Shown piece after piece: positions 57,748 to 64,000 of a stretch of 64,000 nucleotides of DNA. Within the stretch, counting starts at the first letter, position 1. Every line of letters begins with the position of its first letter. The position numbers and the translations under genes were made by a program. The DNA lies in NCBI GenBank assembly GCA_013176395.1, contig JABMLP010000012.1, positions 1-64,000 on the forward strand, given 5' to 3'. Source of the DNA: Venturia oleaginea. Its lineage: Eukaryota > Ascomycota > Dothideomycetes > Venturiales > Venturiaceae. The notes below the pieces were generated by a model. The model was not told where the DNA came from and ran no database searches. It saw only the letters and a list, made by a program, of their open reading frames with translations.

Positions 57748-58517
57748 GCTTTGCTCTTCGAACAGGTAGTCACAATAGCGACATAACGAATAACGAATCA
57801 ATGCACGAATTCTGAGTCTTTCTCACCAACCATTTGAAAGCTCTTGCTCAATGATATATACCGAGGGTAGACGAGTCGCTACCGTGACGTTCATTCTTAG
57901 CTTTAGTTCCTCATTCAAAATCAACCTTTGGTTCTCCACCACAGTACCCGATGTAGCTCCTCACGCTGATAATCATTGCCTTCATATGATTTCTCGCGTT
58001 GACTCTCTACTCAATCAAGTAGAAGAAGTAAAAGGCATTAAGACGCTCTACAAGATATTAAGACGTTAATATCTATTCCTATCAAACTTAACCTTATAAG
58101 GTAGATAAAAGATATCTTACTATTAAGATCTAGAATCTATAAAACGAACGCTGAGGAAGGTAAAGTCGAGGCAGTCGAGAGTAGTGGTTTACGGGGTTAG
58201 ATTTATCTCAAATTACCAATATACTAATAGGATATAGAAATAATAAGAATCCTTATAAAATGGGTAAGTACAAGACAGATAAGAGCCTATTACATCCATA
58301 CTATTGTTACAGATCACCTCAAGAACGAAGATCAGGGACAACGGGACTTGCAGAGGATGGTTGGATAACAAGAAGTTGTTGTTAGGACTGATGTGGAGTG
58401 GAATCCGTTGGGCGCACAAGAGGGGACTGGTGCAACCAGGTCAGTCCTAAGAGAGAATAGTACGTGCAGGAGTCACGTGATCTTCGCACAGTTTCCACAG
58501 CACTTGGCATTGCCCAC
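57748..58517. other. AT-rich decayed sequence
   Basis: Strongly AT-rich around 58020-58320 with many TA steps (AGATATTAAGACG and similar words), as expected of heavily RIP-mutated repeats. No family can be recognised in it. Confidence 0.45.
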
Positions 58518-58529
58518 AGTGTGGGAAGT

Positions 58530-60134
58530 AAAAAACAGCGCACACAGCGAGAACTCAATTTTTGGAATTTACAGAAGTATCATCTAAAGATCATCAAAAC
58601 ACCTCTGCCAGTGGCCGCTCCGGCTTCTAGAGGCCATCGCGCGTCCCTCAGCGTCGATGAGATACCTCTAGAGTCGCCGTCGCGGCCACGGCAGAGCAAG
58701 CAGACGAATACATGAGCAAGCTACACGAACGATGCGTCCACCAAAGACAACAGCAACCATCTAGTCACTATCTCCCGGCTAGTCCATCACCCCAGATGAC
58801 ACTGCAACGCTTCGAGTCGACGAGTCACCGCTAGAACGGCAATACCTTCAACACAACTCAAACACCAGACGCCCGGTGTGCAACAATCGGCACCACACAC
58901 CACTGCAACGACTAGACAACCTCTCCCAACGTCTTGGCAAACCGTCCTGCTACAAGCTGTTGCCCAGAGCCTTGAGCCTCTCCCCAAACTGTTGCCTCCC
59001 AGTTATGGCATTGGCAAGAGTAGGTGCGCGACACAGTAAGTAGTAAGGACGCATAGAAGGAGCCTATTGGCGGCAAATCCCCTCTCTGTAAGCTAGCAGA
59101 CGTAGCCTTGAGCCTCTCCCCAGACTGTTGCGTCCCAGTTATGGCAGTGGCAAGAGTAGGTGCGCGATATAGCAAGCAGGGAGAGCGACTAGCAGCAGAT
59201 AGGCTCCGACTATAAGACGACAGGTCTACAACACAATCGGTGCGACACGATACGGCAGCTGCTAGAGAACCTCATCTACTATCGTCTCCGCAAACCGTCC
59301 TGCTGCAAGCTGATGTCCAGAGCCTTGAGCCTCTCCCCAAACTGTTGCGTCCCAGTTATGGCATTGGCAAGAGTAGGTGCGCAACACAGTAAGCAGTAAA
59401 GACGTATAGAAGGAGCTTATTGGCGGCAAATCCCCTCCCTACAAGCCAGCAGACGTAGCCTTGAGCCTCTCCCCAGACTGTTGCGTCCCAGTTATGGCAT
59501 TGGCAAGAGTAGGAGCGCGATATAGCAAGCAGGGAGAGCGACTAGCAGCAGGTAGGCTCCGACTATAAGACGGCAGGTCTATAGCACGATCGGCGTCATA
59601 CAATACGGCAGCTACCAGACAGCCTCGTCTACGGGCATACCCGGAGTATCACACCCAAGCAGCGAAATCACGACTACGACGGTTACTATTGTCTCCAGCA
59701 TCACACAACCAAATACACCGCCGCATAGGAATCTGGTGCAAGGCAACTTTCACAAGCAGAAACATACTTAGGGAACCCGTTGGCCTTGAGGGATAAGGCG
59801 AAACAGATAGACAAAGCTGAGCACTAGAGGGAGACTGTAGGTAGAAGGATAGCGAAACACGAGGCATTGCCTCTTGAGTCTACATAGCACAGATATACTA
59901 GCAGAGTAACCAGTATCTACAAGAGCCAGCGGGCATTTGGAGATACTGGTTAAGGGAAAAGAGGGAGGACCGAGGGGACAGCTGGTCTTGTTTCAGTGAA
60001 CGGGGCGAAGTGGGGCGCGGTGGATTATATAATCTATCACGTGTCGGCTGTCTGATGAAGTCCTCCTAACCGGACATAGCTGCGTGATTAAGCGGCTGCA
60101 ACCGAGTAGGATAAAATCAATCAATCAATCAATC
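58530..60134 (+). mobile_element. Non-coding retroposon, copy 2, with (TCAA)n tail
   Basis: 1,605 bp flanked by the perfect 12-bp direct repeat AGTGTGGGAAGT (58518-58529 and 60135-60146). It starts AAAAAACAGCGCACACAGCG, about 16 nt inside the start of copy 1, and ends in AAAATCAATCAATCAATCAATC. It carries four copies of the GCCTTGAGCCTCTCCCC unit (near 58970, 59108, 59316 and 59458) against two in copy 1, accounting for the extra roughly 330 bp. A short open frame at the 5' end (RTQRELNFWNLQKYHLKIIK) is shared with copy 1, but no known protein is recognised. Confidence 0.8.
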
Positions 60135-60146
60135 AGTGTGGGAAGT

Positions 60147-61987
60147 GTGGGAAGAGCCAAGAGGTGTGGGAATACACCTTGGCACCTAGAACCAGAAGGG
60201 TATATAGGGAGGACGTTGGACGGACTTTCCTTTCTCTCTTCGTGGTTATCTCATGTTATGTTTCTCACATAGGAGCTTCTTCAACCTACTACAGTAACGA
60301 CCTTTTACTTAGATACAATCAAGCACAAGTCATATGCACACGAAGCAAGCCCACCCCCAACCTTCATACTAACCGACAAGCGTTCAGGATTGATCTGAGG
60401 ATCAAATCGGTTAGACGACAATTGAATTGGGAGATACATCGGACGGCTAGGATCTAGTGAGCCTCCAAAGAACCTGAGCAAGGAAAGGTACTTAAGGTAA
60501 GTACTTCCAGACTGATATTGCCCTTACCCCAAACCCGCGGACCAGAACAAGAGAACACAGGCGTCAAGAAGGTCTTGACATAATCAACTGTGTTGAGAAA
60601 CGAGTTCCCCGTAACAACTATAAGCGCTATGGGCTACTAGTTTAGCAATCACTACCCAAGAAATATCCAGGTAGATTAAAGAATCGCCTCAAAATCGAAA
60701 TAGACAAAGACGTATCAATCTACAGGAGATTCAGCGCCGAGAATAGTTTATTTAGGAAACGCGAATAGACTCTCCTCTTTTTTAATAGATGTTAAGAATA
60801 TTTTACTCCAACCTCCCTCTTTATTTATTCCCATATCTCTCCTCCTCTCTAATACCTCCTTCTTCATGAAGAACAGACATCTCAAAGATTTCAGGAAACC
60901 TACTAGCTCTTCCCTGCCCCGGCATCTTATTCTAACTATGTTTTACCTCAAATTCTACTTTCCATCGTCCGTAGGCTTTTCGACAGGGACTTGGTCAAAA
61001 GCTCTTCAAAGCATTTAATTCGCTTTCTAATACTTGGAGCGACGGTACAAGAACCAGCACCAAGACCTAGAAGAGCGACACAAAGATAGTCCCTACAATA
61101 GTTCTAGCGATTACTCCATTTGCTCTAGTTGCTATTTCTTTAGTAGCTTTTAAGGCGGAAGAGTTAACCTGTTTCATGATAGAAGGTAAGATATGCTGTA
61201 GTACCGTACAGATAAATTTTACACCTAGATATCCCTTTGCAGCTTATTCGTCAAGTTAAATACCATTAAAAGCCGACATTGAGTCAGCTATACGCAGATA
61301 ACTGCTATTATTAAAGACACCGTTAAGACATAACATGGTATCATTTAGCCACAATCTTATTCCGATGGACAGACGGGGTGCTCGCAAAAGTGGCTATTCT
61401 AATGTGGCACCACTAATGTGAAGGTCATTATGAATACTCTCAAGACGCGGCAAGATCTTTGTAAATTTTCCGAATAAGTAGATGCCAAAGCGTGATTGTA
61501 GGGTGACTCAGATCTTCTCGAGGAAGTAGAGCGCTCTTTTCTGGACCTTCGCTCCTGCCTCTGACAACTTTGATAAATTCTCGGAGTGAGAGTTGAGCAA
61601 GTGAGAAAAGGAGTAAAGTCCGAATAAAGCACAACACACCCCCAGCGCTACATAGCCTTCTTGTTTGTTGATCTGGCTAAATTTTCATGCAAGTCGGTCC
61701 AATCAGGAGACTCATGATTGCATGCATTGCAGGCTGTACATGAGAGACGTTGGCTCAGAAGAATTTTGCCAATTCGAATCTCAACTGCTGCTCCTCGGAT
61801 TGGTCAGTCTACAAAGGAAAAGTATCAGTGCAGTCCGTCTAAGGAAAGCCTTATCCTCTGAGCATGTCATCACTACAGGATCGGAAAACCATTGTTCAGA
61901 ACATCTGAAGTCGAATCGATATGAATCGAAGATTTCCCCGCATATTCATACAATCGTTATCTCCTACGGAATTTTCTAATACAGCCT
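60147..61987. other. Decayed region, possible LTR-like or promoter remnant
   Basis: The right flank of the retroposon begins TGTGGGAAGTGTGGGAAG. It contains GTATATAGGGAGG (TATA-like) and a CT-rich stretch, and could be part of an old LTR promoter. AT-rich decayed sequence follows. No coding sequence is recognised. Confidence 0.35.
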
Positions 61988-63022
61988 CTAAGCCAATTTC
62001 TTCTGGTTCGCCTTGTTCAACTTCCACAAATTGAACATCCGCGTGAAGACAAAGTCCTAATCAATTTAGTTGTCACATCCCCAGTCTGTTCCCATAAGAA
62101 TGACTTACTGTAATCCAAGCGGGCAAAAATCTCGTCACAAACCAAATCAGCCAACTGGCGTTGCCATTCCAAATATGCCGCCTTCCCTGGCCAGCACCAA
62201 GGACACTGGCGACAACACTCTTTGCGTATTTTTCATTCGGCATACCGACTTCCTGTGAATATTTGATTCTTCGTTGGTATTCTTCATTGATGGGTAGGTA
62301 TATTGAATCTGCCGGCAGTTGACGCTCTGTTCTCGCAATATTGCTCTTGACACCTCCAGTGACAATAGTGAGGACTTTGACTTTGAATGGCTTGAGCTCC
62401 AATCTCAGGGTGTTTGAGTATGAGTGCAGCGCGGCTTTTGAAGCATTATATGCCGAGCCAAAGACAAATGGTATGACTGCAGCTACAGATCCAATCTGAA
62501 CAATTGTCCCCTGCGCTTCAATGAGAAGAGGCGTAAACGTTTTGCACATCATCATCACTGCGAACACATTTGTCCTGAAGGTTTGCTCAATCTCTGACAA
62601 CTCGACATCTGTTGCAGGGACAGTATAATTCCTTCCGGCATTGTTGACAAGGTAGTCGAGTTTGCCGGATGTGATGCGCTCAACATCCTTTTTCAACTGG
62701 GCAATGGATTCGAGGGAGTCGACATCGAGGGCTAAGGTAGTGATTCCCTTAGACTTGAGGTCGGAAATCTTTTCCTTTGTTCGTGCGGTTGCCAGGACTT
62801 GGAGGCCTTCGAAGATATGTCAGCATGGTGGTGGTAATAGCGATGGAAGGAGGAATGGACCTTTGGATTGAAATTCTATGGATAGCGAATGGCCAATTCC
62901 TCCAGGACTGCATCTGTGACGGTATTAGTGTTTAAAATGTAGTGCATGATTCTTGAGAGCGATCGGCTCATCGAAGCATACCCTGTGATCAGCACTGTCT
63001 TTGTTCGCTTCGGGGGTGTCAT
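61988..63022 (-). pseudogene. AYR1-like SDR (1-acyl-DHAP reductase family), one frameshift
   Basis: Exons on the minus strand: 63022-62982, 62913-62862, 62806-62109 and 62056-61988. Introns are GTATGC...CACAG, GTCCAT...CGAAG and GTAAGT...ATTAG. Motifs are KTVLITG-CSPGGIGHSL, LQVLATAR, LDYLVNNAGRNYTVPATDVE, the catalytic Ser in IVQIGSVAA and YNASKAALHSYS, and TGGVKSN; the C-terminus reads RFLPAWIT-DFVFTRMFNLW. Relatives reduce acyl-dihydroxyacetone phosphate with NADPH at the ER/lipid droplets. In exon 2, after GHSLS near 62880, one base appears to be missing, giving an in-frame TAG unless restored. So the gene is probably a recent pseudogene, or the base is a sequencing error. All other family features are intact. 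Confidence 0.8.
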
Positions 63023-63513
63023 GGCGAGCTACTGGGAATTGTGAAGAGTCGTTCCCGGGGGTAGTACAGGAGAAAACGGCAGAAAAGAAGAGGGTAATGC
63101 CCCTTAAATGGTGATTGTGGTTATACAACGTTTGTTATATGTGACAATTAGGGTTGATCCTCGGCCGCGATAAGCTATGTCATTGAGCTCGAGCTCGTGA
63201 GAGAAGCGGAAGCGTGATAGTGGTATGTATGGTACAGAATAATACAAAGTAATGCTCTGAGTAAGCTATTGGCGCGTATATAGTAGGATATGTGAATGTA
63301 TTGTATGCAATTGAGTGCGAGTAAGAGAGATAGAGGGAATTGAGGCTCCAGCTCGCCATATGTCATAATAGGTCATAGCTCGTGGAAGCTCATAGGAATA
63401 GCAACACTACTCTTTCCGCCTTTTGTGAATCCCCAGAGAATGCGCCATACAACCGCCCCGAACCGATGACAGCTCCTCCATATCACCGTCGCCCTCCCCG
63501 TTGATTGATAAGC
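63023..63513. promoter_or_regulatory. Divergent intergenic region, AYR1-like / RGP1
   Basis: The two genes are transcribed outward. This 491-bp gap holds both promoters. No specific site is asserted. Confidence 0.45.
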
Positions 63514-64000
63514 AATGTCGAGGAATCCCGTCCCCTCCAACATTCGCGTCTCGGTTCAATTCACAAAGTCGACTGTATTTGCTGGAGAAGATGTAGAATG
63601 CACAATCACTTTCAAGAACACTGCGCGGGAAAACATAGAGAGATCCCCAGCCAGGACTCCTCAGAACAATGGGCCAGCAGGCCAACGCAACCTTGCTCCT
63701 ATAACGACCACAAATCGCCCAGTACCTGCCTCGCGGAACTCGTCTTATGGTCCCAATATACCGCCACATTTGAAGAAGGGGCACAGGCCCACGCTTTCGG
63801 CTGCGTCGAGTCGGCAGAGCAATGCTACCGTACAGGAGGGAAGGGGTACAGAGAGTAATGTGGCAGCACTGTCCAAGCAGAAACATGGTAGGTCGATATC
63901 GATCATGTCCATGGGCACTGAGGGCCTTTCAGGAGGGGGCGAATCAGTGAGGAATGTGTCCGAGGGGGCTTGGAAAGCTGCGAGGGAGCATGGAAGGACA
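63514..64000 (+). CDS. RGP1: RGP1 family, Ric1-Rgp1 GEF subunit (5' part, runs off the window)
   Basis: ATG at 63514 opens a frame that continues past base 64000 (162 codons seen). The N-terminus SNIRVSVQFTKSTVFAGEDV followed by ECTITFKNTA is the characteristic start of fungal Rgp1 proteins. The Ser/Pro-rich linker (PPHLKKGHRPTLSAASSRQS, KHGRSISIMSMGTEGLSGG) also fits. Rgp1 partners Ric1 as the Golgi exchange factor for Ypt6/Rab6. The rest of the protein, including the conserved C-terminal domain, is beyond the window. Confidence 0.88.

Noticed and set aside
1..64000. CRISPR arrays, bacterial operons, riboswitches
   Set aside because: The telomere, spliceosomal introns and fungal gene families make this a fungal nuclear chromosome. 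No such features are expected and none was seen.
1..64000. Secondary-metabolite gene cluster
   Set aside because: No polyketide synthase, NRPS, terpene synthase or cluster regulator is present. The two SDRs and the kinase are unlinked single genes.

Overview
This is a chromosome end of a filamentous ascomycete (Pezizomycotina). It begins with a perfect CCCTAA array (TTAGGG telomere repeat, bases 1-164). It carries typical fungal genes with short 45-70 nt introns, and fungal transposons whose copies show C-to-T/G-to-A damage like repeat-induced point mutation (RIP). The class (Leotiomycetes, Dothideomycetes, etc.) cannot be fixed from the sequence alone.

Layout. 1-13 kb: telomere, a hybrid histidine kinase about 1 kb from the repeats, a pogo/Fot1-type DNA transposon, a small secreted protein, a PX-associated-domain protein, a short-chain dehydrogenase and a small membrane protein. 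13-21 kb: a 173-bp MITE, then a 5.8-kb LINE inserted with a 12-bp target duplication inside an LTR. 21-30 kb: a five-exon GH76 mannanase/transglycosidase gene, a short deletion derivative of the Fot1 element, a minisatellite and a decayed LINE. 30-42 kb: complete xanthine dehydrogenase, a second Fot1-type element, a nonsense-broken conserved fungal gene, an APH-type kinase and a three-KH RNA-binding protein. 42-50 kb: a relic zone with a Copia fragment, a non-coding retroposon, a RIP-damaged LINE scrap, an intact solo LTR, a frameshifted DUF7924-like gene and an ankyrin scrap. 50-57 kb: housekeeping block with an SRPBCC protein, a myotubularin phosphatase and ribosomal protein S3. 57-64 kb: a second copy of the non-coding retroposon, AT-rich decay, a frameshifted AYR1-like reductase and the start of RGP1, which runs off the right edge.

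How it fits together. No metabolic cluster is visible. Conserved genes sit between islands of mobile elements. The most striking signal is in the Fot1-type elements. The two long copies share a near-identical catalytic core and zinc knuckle, but have strongly diverged N-terminal DNA-binding domains and different subterminal repeat motifs. The short derivative carries a third motif. This looks like exchange of a binding module together with its cognate sites. A second notable signal is a pair of long retroposons without large ORFs, with (TCAA)n tails and perfect 12-14 bp target duplications.

Exon boundaries and alignments were worked out by hand from splice signals and remembered family sequence. 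No database search was run.
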